The notes beneath the pieces were generated by a model. It was not told the origin of the DNA. It was given only the letters and a program-made list of their open reading frames with translations, and searched no databases. Made by a program: the position numbers and the translations under genes. Below, in pieces: positions 42,912 through 52,762 of a stretch of 62,507 bases of DNA. The stretch comes from an uncultured Verrucomicrobia subdivision 3 bacterium (GTDB taxonomy: Bacteria; Verrucomicrobiota; Verrucomicrobiia; Limisphaerales; UBA11358), in the NCBI GenBank assembly GCA_903888765.1, contig CAISVF010000322.1, positions 1-62,507 on the forward strand, in the 5' to 3' direction. Within the stretch, counting starts at the first letter, position 1. Each line of letters opens with the position of its first letter.

Positions 42912-44430
42912 GGGTCACGGGTTTTCCATTACTGTCACGGGACAGCGGTTTTACTTTTCGCAGTTTCACCGGCACATCATTGACGGTTGATGGTCCGGCG
43001 GTGCTACGGCCATCCGCAACATATTTCTCAAGCAACCTGGTCAACTGCGCGACAATTTCGGGATGTAATTGCCATACGTTGGTCCGTTCGCCGACGTCCG
43101 GCAACAGGTCGTAGAGCTGGACCGGCGGCAATGTTTGAGCCGCCTTACTGCCTGGCTTGGGGTCACTCCAGCCACCGGAGTCGGGACACAATTCCAGCTT
43201 CCAACGCCCCTGCCGAATGGCGAAGGACCCGTTGATGGAATGAGACACGACGGCCTCATGCAGCGGTGCCGCTGCCGTGCCGAAGAAGGCCGGCAGCAAA
43301 CTGACGCTATCCTCCCCGGCATTAGCGGGCAGCTTTACCTCCAATAGATCCGCACAGGTGGCCAGCAAATCCACCAGGCACACCAGCTGGTCACTGCGGG
43401 ATCCCGCTTTGACCCGATCCGGCCAGCGCACCAGAAAAGGGATGCGATGTCCGCCATCCCAAATATCCGCTTTATAGCCACGCCGCTCCGCACTGGGAAA
43501 ATGACCCTGCTGTTCCAAATCAGCAACCCCAATATAAGGAGCACACCCGTTGTCGCTGGCCAGCATCACGAGCGTGTTCCCGGCTACCCCATGACTTTCC
43601 AACGCGGTTAAAACTTCACCGACAGCCCAGTCGGTTTCCATGACAAAATCGCCGTAGTCACCGAGTCCGCTCCGGCCTTGCCATTCCTTGGTAGGCACCA
43701 GCGGTGTATGCGGTGCCGTGAGGGGCAGATATAGAAAAAAAGGCTGTTTCGCTATCGCGCTGGCCCCAATAAAAAGACCAGCCTTGCGCACCAGTTCCGG
43801 CAGCACGTCCACCGCCTCAAAGTCCGGGGCGGCAATCCCGGATCGAACCCACTTTTTAGTGACGCCGGGGAATTGGGTAAAATGATTGTTTTCCACATAA
43901 GCAAACGGCGGCATATCGGCCGAGGCCGCAATTCCAAAAAAATAATCAAACCCGTGCGTGGTGGGGCCGTCGGCAATTAGCCCGGCATAGTCGGGCTTGC
44001 CGTCCTTTTTGGCATACGTCAAGCCAAGGTGCCATTTACCAATGCAAGCGGTGTGATATCCGTGTCGGCTGAGCAATTCAGGAACCGTGAGGCGCCCCGG
44101 TGCGATCAGCGGCGGACTGAATCCTTCCAGCACACCGGATTGCAGACGCGAGCGCCAATTGTAACGACCAGTTAGAATGCTATAACGGCTGGGAGTGCAA
44201 ACGGCCGAACTGGAATGCGCTTCACTGAAGATCATGCCCTGGCTCGCCAGCCGGTCCAGACATGGCGTAGCAATTTTACCACGGGAGGGATTCAAACAAT
44301 GTATGTCCCCGTAGCCCAGGTCGTCTGCTAGAATAAACACGAGATTGGGCCGCTTCACGGCTTCTGCGATCGCCGGCAAACAGCCGGCCAGGAACAGCAG
44401 TAAAATAATATTCCGGAGGAGACCTTTCAT
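42904..44430 (-). CDS. Exported sulfatase
   Basis: The 508-residue product has a hydrophobic leader with a Cys near residue 17 (LFLAGCLPAIAEA), so it may be a lipoprotein or simply secreted. It has the sulfatase core Asp36-Asp37 (ILADDLGYGDIHC), formylglycine Cys78 in CTPSRYSILTGRYNWRSRLQSGVLEG, GKWHLGLTYAKKDGKPDYAG near 128 and LASDNGCAPYIGVADLE near 295. The CTPSRYS-TGRY-WR pattern is that of arylsulfatase A-like enzymes. Its start overlaps the frameshifted upstream sulfatase by 4 bases. Confidence 0.92.
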   Translation of the reverse strand: MKGLLRNIILLLFLAGCLPAIAEAVKRPNLVFILADDLGYGDIHCLNPSRGKIATPCLDRLASQGMIFSEAHSSSAVCTPSRYSILTGRYNWRSRLQSGVLEGFSPPLIAPGRLTVPELLSRHGYHTACIGKWHLGLTYAKKDGKPDYAGLIADGPTTHGFDYFFGIAASADMPPFAYVENNHFTQFPGVTKKWVRSGIAAPDFEAVDVLPELVRKAGLFIGASAIAKQPFFLYLPLTAPHTPLVPTKEWQGRSGLGDYGDFVMETDWAVGEVLTALESHGVAGNTLVMLASDNGCAPYIGVADLEQQGHFPSAERRGYKADIWDGGHRIPFLVRWPDRVKAGSRSDQLVCLVDLLATCADLLEVKLPANAGEDSVSLLPAFFGTAAAPLHEAVVSHSINGSFAIRQGRWKLELCPDSGGWSDPKPGSKAAQTLPPVQLYDLLPDVGERTNVWQLHPEIVAQLTRLLEKYVADGRSTAGPSTVNDVPVKLRKVKPLSRDSNGKPVTHD

Positions 44431-45769
44431 GGTTTCACGGCCGGTTTTGCTTTAAGCTGGCGAGGCGAATCCGGCCAGAGTGGATTGGGCACATGCTCGC
44501 GCTGCAGAATATTATCGAGCCGCCGGACCACCTCCGGATTTTTGGTGGCAACGTCGTGCGCTTCCGCAGCATCCTTGGCCAGGTCATAAAGTTCCAGTGG
44601 TTCTCCGAGCCCGTTGCGCACGCCCTTCCAATCGCCCATCCGGACGGCTTGGATGAATGGCCCCTCATGCAATTCCCAATAAAAAATTCGCGTGCCAGCG
44701 TATCGCCTTTGAGCAATGCCGGAATAATGGAGAGGCCATCGGTTTTCACCTTAGCCGGCAGCGGCTGATGGATCAGCTCAGACACGGTCGGCAGAAAATC
44801 ATAAAATGCCCACGGCGTGGAATTCACGACGCCAGCGGGGATCTGATGTGGCCAGCGCGCCACCATGGGCACCCGCAATCCGCCTTCATACATCGTGCGC
44901 TTGATGCCGCGAAAGGGACCGTTACTATGGAAGGTTTTGAGCACGCCAGGATTATCAGCCCCCTGATCACTGCTGAAAAACACCAGCGTCTGGTCATCGA
45001 TTTTCAATTCCTGAAGCAGGGCCATAATCTGTCCGATGCTCGCGTCCATACGAGTGAGCATCGCGGCATATTTTTTCTGCGCGTCAGGCCACGGTGCGTT
45101 CGTATAGGGGCCCAAGTCCGGCACTTCAAAAAGCGGATGGGGAATGGTGAAAGGCACATAGAGAAAGAAGCGTTCCTTGGCGTGGGCTCGCAACCACGCT
45201 AGCGCTTCGCCGGCGATGAAATCATGCGCATACGTTTTCCCATCAAGCGGAATCCGTTCGTGATTGCGCCAGAGGTGGTTGGGATAATAGTGATGAGCTT
45301 CTCGCTGGCAGTTGTAACCGAAGAAGGTATCAAAACCCATCCGGTCTGGTGCGCCGGAGGAATCAACAAAACCCAGTCCCCACTTGCCGAACGCCGCCGT
45401 GGCATAGCCGGCATTTTTGCACAGTTGAGCGACCGTGAAGGTTCCTGCCGGCAGCGGCTCCTGGCCTTCCGGCGCCAGTTCACGATTCGCGCGAATGGCC
45501 GCATGACCAATGTGCCGACCGGTCATCAGCGCGCAGCGCGAGGGAGCACATACGGTCGTGCCCGCATAAGCCTGGGTGAACCGTATGCCTTCGGCAGCCA
45601 GGCGGTCTAGATTGGGCGTCTGGATCCATTTCTGGCCATAGCAACCGGCGTCGCCAATGCCCATGTCATCAGCGAGAATAAAAATAATGTTCGGCTTGGG
45701 AGTCCCTCCAGCCAAACCGTTAAGCGAGGCAAGGCACAGGACAGCCCAAAGCTGGAAGGTCTTTCGCAT
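44427..45769 (-). pseudogene. Sulfatase gene with a homopolymer frameshift
   Basis: The first frame (45769 down to about 44685) has a signal peptide, Asp34-Asp35 in ILADDMGIGDAGC, formylglycine Cys74 in CAPSRCALMTGRHIGHA, GKWGLGF near 130 and FSSDQGADNPG near 273. At a run of six T residues (44686-44681 on the minus strand) the sensible frame is lost. The expected C-terminus FYWELHEGPFIQAVRMGDWK continues in another frame to 44427 and ends just where the next sulfatase starts. One extra T would restore a single protein of about 447 residues. It may be a sequencing error, a recent mutation or slippage; all active-site residues precede it. Confidence 0.8.
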
Positions 45770-45918
45770 AGTGTTCTAGTTCATGGTTCAATCTTTGCGT
45801 TGCTTAACCCAACCTGAGGCACAATCAATTTTGCAGACCGGCTGGGACGGGGTGGCTAATTTAGCCAACCGAACACGCCGGACACGCCCCCATTTTTAAT
45901 AACCCAATAATGTCCTTT

Positions 45919-47172
45919 TCATGGGTAACTGCTGCTGGTTGCATTAGTGCCAAGGCGAGTTTGGTACCGCTCCAGATCCCGGCGCAATTCATTTTTTTTG
46001 GCACTTTCAGTCGTCAAAACAACGGCCTGCTCCAGATACTTCAAGCCTTCATCCATCCGGCCAGTTACAAACAACGCGCGAGCGTAGGTCTCCAGCACAT
46101 CCGGATTCTTCCCGCCAGAAGCAGCAAACGCGGCTTGGGCAAATTTAAGCGCCAGCTTCGCGTTGCGCGTTTTGATATTCTCATCGGTGAGCAATGTCCA
46201 TGCGATTTCGTTCTGCGCATCCACATCAGCAGATTCAACCAATTCCAGCCGGCGCGCCAACTCCTCCACGCGCGCTGCGGGATCACGGCCAGTCACGGCC
46301 CGATAATACGCTTGAAAGGTCCGCTGCAATCCCAAGTGGTCACGATAATCTCCAAACTTAAAACCCGCCGGTGCCAGCGGCGCCGCTTCCAGCTCCAATC
46401 CGGCCAACTCAGCGGCAGATTTCCCCATGGCGGCCGCGCGCTGGTAAGCACGCATTAAACTTTGAAAACGCACACTGCGACGCAGCTCGGCAAGATCAAG
46501 CTTGCGTCCGGGCTCGATGCCATCCAGTTGCTGGTCAAGGGCACGAAGTTTTTCCGCCATGGCGTCGAGTAGCGCCGCATCCGCACCACTGGCGGCAGCT
46601 TCCGTAAAATCCCGCAACAGCTTGCCGGCTTCCGCGCGTTTACTGTCAGCCGGATTATCAACGCCGTATGCGGACGCCAATTTTTCCAATTCCTTCTCCA
46701 AGTCACCCTGCGGATGCCCAACCCACGCCACGCGGCCTGCACGGTCCACAATAAACGCACAGGGAATACCATTCTGCCCGTAGGCTTTCATGTAGCCGTC
46801 CGAAGTCTGACGGTTATTATCCACAGCCACGGCATAATCCATTTTCGCGCCCATTTGATCAACAAACGGCCGCACTTTTGCGCTGTCCTCGTCACTCACG
46901 CCAACGAAAACCACCCCCCGCCCGGCAAATTTTTTTGCCAGCCCAGTCAGGTGTGGAATGCTATCTTTGCAGGGGCCGCACCAGGTCGCCCAAAATTCCA
47001 CCACCACAATTTTCTTTCCTTTCACCGCCTCAAGGCTGACCGCTTCCCCTTTGATCCACTCGGCAATCTGCAACGGGGCGGCAGGATCGCCAATTTGCGC
47101 AGCCGACGATCGATGGGAAGCAGCCAACAATAAAGCAAGGGCCACCAGCAGTGGGAAAAAATCTATCTTCAT
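45919..47172 (-). CDS. TlpA-type thioredoxin-like protein, exported
   Basis: The 417-residue product has a signal peptide (MKIDFFPLLVALALLLAASHRSSA). A thioredoxin/AhpC-TSA domain follows, with KIVVVEFWATWCGPCKDSIPHL near residue 52 (active-site CGPC) and NGIPCAFIVDRAGRVAWVGHP near 125. Residues about 170-410 are helical with TPR-like repeats ending in YLEQAVVLTTESAKKNELRRDLERYQ. I chose 47172 because it begins the signal peptide. It is the last gene of the MoxR/vWA operon, 19 bases after the 1266-residue protein gene, suggesting redox folding of that operon's periplasmic products. That role is inference. Confidence 0.85.
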   Translation of the reverse strand: MKIDFFPLLVALALLLAASHRSSAAQIGDPAAPLQIAEWIKGEAVSLEAVKGKKIVVVEFWATWCGPCKDSIPHLTGLAKKFAGRGVVFVGVSDEDSAKVRPFVDQMGAKMDYAVAVDNNRQTSDGYMKAYGQNGIPCAFIVDRAGRVAWVGHPQGDLEKELEKLASAYGVDNPADSKRAEAGKLLRDFTEAAASGADAALLDAMAEKLRALDQQLDGIEPGRKLDLAELRRSVRFQSLMRAYQRAAAMGKSAAELAGLELEAAPLAPAGFKFGDYRDHLGLQRTFQAYYRAVTGRDPAARVEELARRLELVESADVDAQNEIAWTLLTDENIKTRNAKLALKFAQAAFAASGGKNPDVLETYARALFVTGRMDEGLKYLEQAVVLTTESAKKNELRRDLERYQTRLGTNATSSSYP

Positions 47173-47191
47173 AAAATCAATCATCCCACAT

Positions 47192-50100
47192 TTATCGGAC
47201 CAGCTGCCACCATTTCTGCGCCACAGCGGCCAAATCCGGAGGATTGGAGGGCGCCTGTCCCCCCCGGAAAAAGGCCAATTCGAGCTCTTCAATTTGGCCT
47301 TTCAATGCCTGCTTCGCCGGCTCGTCCAACCGGCCGGAAGCCTCGCGCTGGAGCCGACGCAGAAACGCAACGACGGAGAACGGCGTGATTTGCGCCGGCA
47401 TCTCCAAGGCGTTCGCGGAGGCTTGCGTTAAACCCGATCGAGCCCGCAACCGTAACCAGGCACCCAGAGTGATGCCCCCCAGCACGAACACAATGAAGGC
47501 ATTTCGCAGCCCCCGGTTTACCGTACTCTTCAACACCACGCCGGCCACCGCCTGGTTCGCATCCAATTTGATCAGGTCCGCATCCTGATAGTGCTGATAC
47601 TCCACGCTCGCGGCAAAGATGCCCGATTTCAGGACCGGAAATTTCAGCACGGCGTCACCGCGCAAATCCTTTCTGCGCTGGTAGGTAAACTGCCAGTTGC
47701 GGTCCGCCTGCGCCTGCGCGACTTTCCCATCGGCAGAAAATTCCGCCACCGAAACTCCATTGTCAGTCACTTCACAATCAAAGCCGGCCTGCGCAAAATC
47801 AAACAGCTGCCCGTGCGCCGGAATGACGCCACGCCCCTTGGCCGAAACCTCCACCACCACGCGGCCATCCCGCACCCATTCACGCTCGTCCATCGTCAAC
47901 GTCAGGGCCAGGCCAGGACACGGACGGGGCGCCGAGTCCGCCTCCCGGGCATCAATGGATTCCAGCTGTGAGCGCACCGGCAGGACCACCTGGCCGGAAG
48001 TGTCACTGAAATCCATATCCAACTGGACCGACGGGATGCGATCCACGGCAGCCTCCTTGGCGCGCAACATGAGATAAGCCAGCGGAGTTGCCTGCCAGCC
48101 TTCGCGAGGCAGATCCAGGGCATGCACTTCGGGGCTGGCAAACGTAATGGAAATGATTTCAAAAGTCTCATCCAGGGCGCCGTGGATATTCCGGGCAAAA
48201 TTGTCACGATAATTTGCAGCCGGATTGCCCGCCGCCTGAAGCCCCACCTGCCGCTGAACCGGGGCGTTCTGCAAATACTTGGCGAAACCGCCGCCTTCGC
48301 GCGCAATCTGGCGCGTGTGCTCAAGGGTCAAGGCGAGGCCAAACGGCTGGGCATGCCCCACGCGCGCCGGACCGTCCACGGTCGCCCGCAACAGCACCTC
48401 GTCAAGCAGCTCCTGATAATTTTTCAGCGATGCCTGGGCCACCTTTGCACTGGGGTGATTGGCGCCGACCACCTGCAATCCGGCGCTTAAAAAGTTCTGC
48501 CGCAAGTTGCCTGGAACCTGGGACAGCAAGCTGCCCAACATTTCGCCGAATTTCTGCAGATGCCCCGCCGCCGCCGCCCCGGGCAAAGCGCGCATCGCAT
48601 CGCCAATTTGCGAGAGGCCGGGGTCGGAACGCGCCGCAGAACGAGTCAGCTGCGATAAATCACTGGCTCCCAGCATCACGATAAACCACATCTGATAGGG
48701 CTCCAAAGTCCACTGGCCGCGCGCCAGGTACGGCACCTTGGCCGCATATATCTGAGCCGCCTGACGATAGCTAGCAAAAGCCTCGTCACGCAGGCTGACG
48801 TATTCCGTGAGCTTCACCTGCCGGGCAAACTCAAATTCTGACGCATCAAAAAACAACTGGCCGCGAACGAGGTATTGCTGCCACTCAGCGTCCTTTTCCG
48901 TAAGACCTTTTTTAACCAACGCAATTGCGGTACGGTAACCGCGTGAAACCTCGTCTTTAGCCTCCTGCTCGGTGCGGTTAGCCCCGGCATCCTGCTGCAC
49001 CTTCGGATCCTGCCACTGCTCATGCAGCTTCGTTCTCATTCCAGTGACAAGCTGCATCAACTCGGCGCGGCTCATTTTTTCTGCCGGCCCGAAAATCGCC
49101 GCGATATCCTCAGCGCGATATACCTCGGCACCGCTGTGGATAGCCATGAAACCCTGGACCACCGAGGCTGGCGCGAGCGGTTCCGGCGACAAGGGGCGCA
49201 GCGCCGTAAGCAAATTTTTGTAGTCAGCGACGTTTTTATTCTGGCGCAGACGCGTCAGTGGGATGCCACCGCCCGCCGGCTGCTGACGCGAAATCTGGTA
49301 GCCGAGATTTCGCATGCGGATGATGTTCGGGTCTTCCGGCGGCACGCTGCGCTTCTTGACCCAAGCGCCCAGGTAATCCTGACACAATTCCTTTTCCTGG
49401 CCGGGATGATCCTTTAAATACGCGGCGAGCGTAGCCAGCGTTTCCGGCTCCTTGGGATCCAGCAAGTTCGCCTTGAGCAAGGTCAGATTCACGCGCTGCG
49501 ACAATCCTTCGTTTAAGCGGCGGATAAGGGCCGGCGTTGGCGCATTGGCAAGAATAACCTCGGCCTTGAGCACCTTGGCCTGATTCCGCTGGCGGTTGTA
49601 ATAATAGCTTGAGGAGCGGAAAACAAACGGGTTATCCAACGCATCCTCCTGATCGGCAGCGTCCGGCTTACCCGAGCGATAAGTTGTCTCAGCCTCATTC
49701 AGCCAGTTCATCACCAGAACATTGGCTGATGCCGGCAGCGCGCTTTTGCGCCCGGCAAGAACCCGCATGAGAATGCTCTGGGTAGCCAGGCTTTGTCCGC
49801 GCAGGTTGAGATCGGTGCCCCGCAGCGCCTGCTGGCCGGATTCACCCAGCACCAGAATGAGGTCATTGAGAATCAGCGGCTGCGTGAGAAAGTTCTCGCG
49901 AATGAGCTGCTCTGCCTCGGCAGCTTCCAAAGCCGGCAGCAGCTTCACAAACCGGTCGGTGGCCTGCCGGAAAAGCCCTTTATCATCCGCCCCGAAACGG
50001 CTGGTCTGCATCATAAACGCACATAATTCCGCCGCCCCCTTGAGCTGGCGCTCGTCCCGCTGCTGAATACCCGTCTGCGTGAAATACTCCATCGCCAGGA

Positions 50101-50992
50101 CCAGCGAAAGCGTATCCGCCTGTTCCCACTCCTCGCGCTTGAGCGGCAAATAAGGACCGGCATCGGCAATCCAATCCAGCGACGACAACAGCTGAGCCGC
50201 CAACTGACGGCCTGACGACGCAGAGCCGCCAAACCCTTTTAAGCCATGACTCAGCCGCGAGAGGAATTCATTTTTGCCCGCGCTACCCACGGCAATTTTT
50301 ACCAGAGCAGAAAGCTGCGGTAAATTTGCCGGGTCCAGATTACCCGGAGCCGCCGCCACCAAAGCGTAAAAATCCTGCTCCAGCAATAAACTAGCCGATT
50401 TTCTAGCCGACCGGTTCGCGGGCGTCTGCGGGTCGCCACCATCGCCCACATCCATCGCCATGGACGACGAAGGCGCGGCGGCCGACTGTTGATAAAATTG
50501 AGCTGCCGATTGCGAATTGCCGGCAAGGGCGGCAAGCAACCGAGCATACGCTTCCTTAGCCTCACCGGGCGGCAGGATTTGCAGGGCATTACTGACCGAA
50601 ACCCAGTCACCCAGCAATACGGCGAAGCGAAAACGCTCCGCCTCGGTTGGCGGGGCACCCGACTGCTGTGATTTCACGACCTCCAGCAAAGCCTCCGGAG
50701 TACGGTCAAATTTCATCCGGCTTACGGCCTCAGCAAAGGTCTTCGGCGGGGCGGCTGATTCCTCGCCGGCGGGGTTATTAGTGGCGCGGGCAGCCCGGCG
50801 CTGCTCGACCAACGCCCGGATTTCCTCCGGCGACAGCGAGCGGCGAGGGCTGGCTCCGACCATCGGCATCGCAGTCATCGCCGGAACTGCGACTGGCACC
50901 GGCGGGCTGGTCTGCGCCCGGGCGCCCGGAATGACGAACCAGGCCAAGGCTAACCCGAGGCACTGAGGCCGCAAATAAAATGGCGTCTTCAT
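47192..50992 (-). CDS. Very large exported protein with C-terminal membrane anchor
   Basis: The 1266-residue product begins with a signal peptide (MKTPFYLRPQCLGLALAWFVIPGARA) and an Ala/Pro-rich segment, then a long mostly helical ectodomain (residues about 70-900) that looks like solenoid repeats. A beta-rich stretch follows, then one transmembrane helix (AFIVFVLGGITLGAWL) about 85 residues from the C-terminus, and a short cytoplasmic tail. I recognise no catalytic motif. The start at 50992 is preferred over 51151 because it begins the signal peptide. Position after two vWA genes suggests it takes the place of the BatD/BatE-like periplasmic subunits of Bat systems. Function unknown. Confidence 0.7.
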   Translation of the reverse strand: MKTPFYLRPQCLGLALAWFVIPGARAQTSPPVPVAVPAMTAMPMVGASPRRSLSPEEIRALVEQRRAARATNNPAGEESAAPPKTFAEAVSRMKFDRTPEALLEVVKSQQSGAPPTEAERFRFAVLLGDWVSVSNALQILPPGEAKEAYARLLAALAGNSQSAAQFYQQSAAAPSSSMAMDVGDGGDPQTPANRSARKSASLLLEQDFYALVAAAPGNLDPANLPQLSALVKIAVGSAGKNEFLSRLSHGLKGFGGSASSGRQLAAQLLSSLDWIADAGPYLPLKREEWEQADTLSLVLAMEYFTQTGIQQRDERQLKGAAELCAFMMQTSRFGADDKGLFRQATDRFVKLLPALEAAEAEQLIRENFLTQPLILNDLILVLGESGQQALRGTDLNLRGQSLATQSILMRVLAGRKSALPASANVLVMNWLNEAETTYRSGKPDAADQEDALDNPFVFRSSSYYYNRQRNQAKVLKAEVILANAPTPALIRRLNEGLSQRVNLTLLKANLLDPKEPETLATLAAYLKDHPGQEKELCQDYLGAWVKKRSVPPEDPNIIRMRNLGYQISRQQPAGGGIPLTRLRQNKNVADYKNLLTALRPLSPEPLAPASVVQGFMAIHSGAEVYRAEDIAAIFGPAEKMSRAELMQLVTGMRTKLHEQWQDPKVQQDAGANRTEQEAKDEVSRGYRTAIALVKKGLTEKDAEWQQYLVRGQLFFDASEFEFARQVKLTEYVSLRDEAFASYRQAAQIYAAKVPYLARGQWTLEPYQMWFIVMLGASDLSQLTRSAARSDPGLSQIGDAMRALPGAAAAGHLQKFGEMLGSLLSQVPGNLRQNFLSAGLQVVGANHPSAKVAQASLKNYQELLDEVLLRATVDGPARVGHAQPFGLALTLEHTRQIAREGGGFAKYLQNAPVQRQVGLQAAGNPAANYRDNFARNIHGALDETFEIISITFASPEVHALDLPREGWQATPLAYLMLRAKEAAVDRIPSVQLDMDFSDTSGQVVLPVRSQLESIDAREADSAPRPCPGLALTLTMDEREWVRDGRVVVEVSAKGRGVIPAHGQLFDFAQAGFDCEVTDNGVSVAEFSADGKVAQAQADRNWQFTYQRRKDLRGDAVLKFPVLKSGIFAASVEYQHYQDADLIKLDANQAVAGVVLKSTVNRGLRNAFIVFVLGGITLGAWLRLRARSGLTQASANALEMPAQITPFSVVAFLRRLQREASGRLDEPAKQALKGQIEELELAFFRGGQAPSNPPDLAAVAQKWWQLVR

Positions 50993-51029
50993 AAAATATT
51001 TTCTCAAAGTTTGGCTGCAAATTAACAAA

Positions 51030-51767
51030 TCAGGAGCCCGGCCCACCCGGGAAGCGCGTGGTGCCAGCGCCTGAAGCGGGCGGACCTTCGTCATTCTGAC
51101 CAACCCCCGGCTGGTCGCCGCGCTGCCCGCGCCGCTTCGCCATCTGTTCACTCAAACCCTGGCCCGACAGACCCTGCCCTTCCTCGGGCAAACGCCGGGC
51201 CAGCAATTCGCTCATGCTCATCCGTTCCAAGCGGACGGATAATTCAAGATTGGTCTGCTGGGTTTGCGCAAACGGACTATTCCCTGCCGCAAAACCGGCT
51301 TCCGTTAATAACCGGTAATTTTGCCGTGCCAGCTCAGCCTCCTCCATCCACAAGTCGCGCCGGGCTCCCTCCAGACGCATCACCCAGGCGGCGTAGTAAT
51401 GAATCCGGCCGGCCAATTCGCGAGCCTCGCGCTGGAAATCCGGCGGCTGCTCCACAAATTGCCGGTCGGAAAGAATGCGATCCGCGCCATCAACCGCTTC
51501 CACGGCGCTGCCTTGCCGATAGCGGTTGCGAACCAACGCCAAATCCAGCCGCATCCGCGCAGCCGGGTCACTGTTGCCAATGGCGGCGGCAGCTTCATGG
51601 TAAAGGTTTTCCGCATCCGCCCAGTTTTGCTGAACCTCCGCCTGCCGGGCCTGACGGATGAGCACCCAGGTGCGATCACGCGCCAGCCACTTTTGCCCGG
51701 GACCAAAATGCCAGACAATCACCGGCAATGGCACCAACAACCAGAGCAGCAGGAGCCAGCGTTTCAT
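51030..51767 (-). CDS. Membrane-anchored helical protein of the MoxR/vWA operon
   Basis: The 245-residue product has an N-terminal membrane helix (MKRWLLLLWLLVPLPVIVWHF), then a helical region with a TPR-like stretch (ARQAEVQQNWADAENLYHEAAAAI near residue 40), and a disordered Gly/Gln-rich tail (residues about 205-245). It overlaps the upstream vWA gene by 4 bases, so translation is coupled. The position and TPR-like content recall BatE/BatC proteins of other Bat operons, but sequence support is weak. Confidence 0.65.
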   Translation of the reverse strand: MKRWLLLLWLLVPLPVIVWHFGPGQKWLARDRTWVLIRQARQAEVQQNWADAENLYHEAAAAIGNSDPAARMRLDLALVRNRYRQGSAVEAVDGADRILSDRQFVEQPPDFQREARELAGRIHYYAAWVMRLEGARRDLWMEEAELARQNYRLLTEAGFAAGNSPFAQTQQTNLELSVRLERMSMSELLARRLPEEGQGLSGQGLSEQMAKRRGQRGDQPGVGQNDEGPPASGAGTTRFPGGPGS

Positions 51768-52762
51768 TGATTTGCCTCCGGCTTTGAATTTGAGGCCACC
51801 GGTTTCCAGCCGCTACCAAACCATTCCAGCAACAGCGGCAACAAACACAGAATGGCGGTGCAAACAGCCAGCAGACCGCAGGCGAAGGTGCGAAGATTGA
51901 CTTGAAATGTATCGGCGCGAGTATCCGGCGCAATCAACTGACGCAACAATCCACTCGGGATTTGCTTGCTGTTGCCATCAAAATAATTCCCGCCCAGCCG
52001 CCGGGCCAGTTGCGTAAGTCCGGCCCCATCCTGCCGCGACTGATGGCTGTCAAGAAAGGTGCCGCGACTCGAGCTGCCAACGCCAACAATCAGGAAATCG
52101 GCAACGGCTGAAGGCAGCAAATTCAATCCGCTGGCGGCAACGGAATCGCCATCCGTCAGCACGAGGAAGGTCACGGATTTGCGGGGAAAATCTTTCACGA
52201 AGCCGCCCGCTGTATTCAGCGACTTTAGCAACGAAGTTTTGCCCGGTTTGAAGGCGATATGCAGCGGCAGGTTGTCGGCAAAATTCCAGATGAGCTCACG
52301 ATCCGAGCATTCCTTGCAAAGCAGCATCGCATCGGAGTAAAAGCAGGCCATCGAGATTTTAGTCTGGTCGCTATTGGCCCGCTCCATGACCGACTTGAGC
52401 AATACGGCGGCCCGGTTGCGACGGGATTGGGTGCCGCCAGCGCCGGCGTCCTTGATTTCCATGCTGGGGGAAACATCCAGCATCACCATCAGTTGCCGGG
52501 TGGCGGCGGCGGAGCGATCATGCATCCGGCTCGCGCCTTCAAAAGCCAGCAATATTACCAGGGACCACACCGCGCCACCGAACGCCGCCACGGATAGCGG
52601 CGGAGCGAGCACAGTCCAAAAGCGGGCTTTTGCGTCCGGCCCGAATGCCAGCCGGCCAAGCCGCGCCACGCGCCGCGCATGGAGCCACTCGGCAAGCACT
52701 CCCAGCGCCACCGCACCACATGCAGCCCATAGGGCCAGCTGGATGATTTGCTCTTTTACCAT
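51764..52762 (-). CDS. vWA-domain membrane protein (BatB-like)
   Basis: Encodes 332 residues. One or two N-terminal membrane helices (LALWAACGAVALGVLAEWL and LSVAAFGGAVWSLVILLAF) are followed by a von Willebrand A domain with metal site MLDVSPSMEI near residue 95, a Thr in the PGKTSLLKSL segment, and VLTDGDSVA near 198. A further membrane helix (FACGLLAVCTAILCLLPLLL) is near the C-terminus. Topology and motif order match BatA/BatB proteins. The start overlaps the upstream vWA gene by 7 bases. It lies third from the end of the MoxR operon and presumably forms a complex with its vWA partner. Confidence 0.85.
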   Translation of the reverse strand: MVKEQIIQLALWAACGAVALGVLAEWLHARRVARLGRLAFGPDAKARFWTVLAPPLSVAAFGGAVWSLVILLAFEGASRMHDRSAAATRQLMVMLDVSPSMEIKDAGAGGTQSRRNRAAVLLKSVMERANSDQTKISMACFYSDAMLLCKECSDRELIWNFADNLPLHIAFKPGKTSLLKSLNTAGGFVKDFPRKSVTFLVLTDGDSVAASGLNLLPSAVADFLIVGVGSSSRGTFLDSHQSRQDGAGLTQLARRLGGNYFDGNSKQIPSGLLRQLIAPDTRADTFQVNLRTFACGLLAVCTAILCLLPLLLEWFGSGWKPVASNSKPEANQ

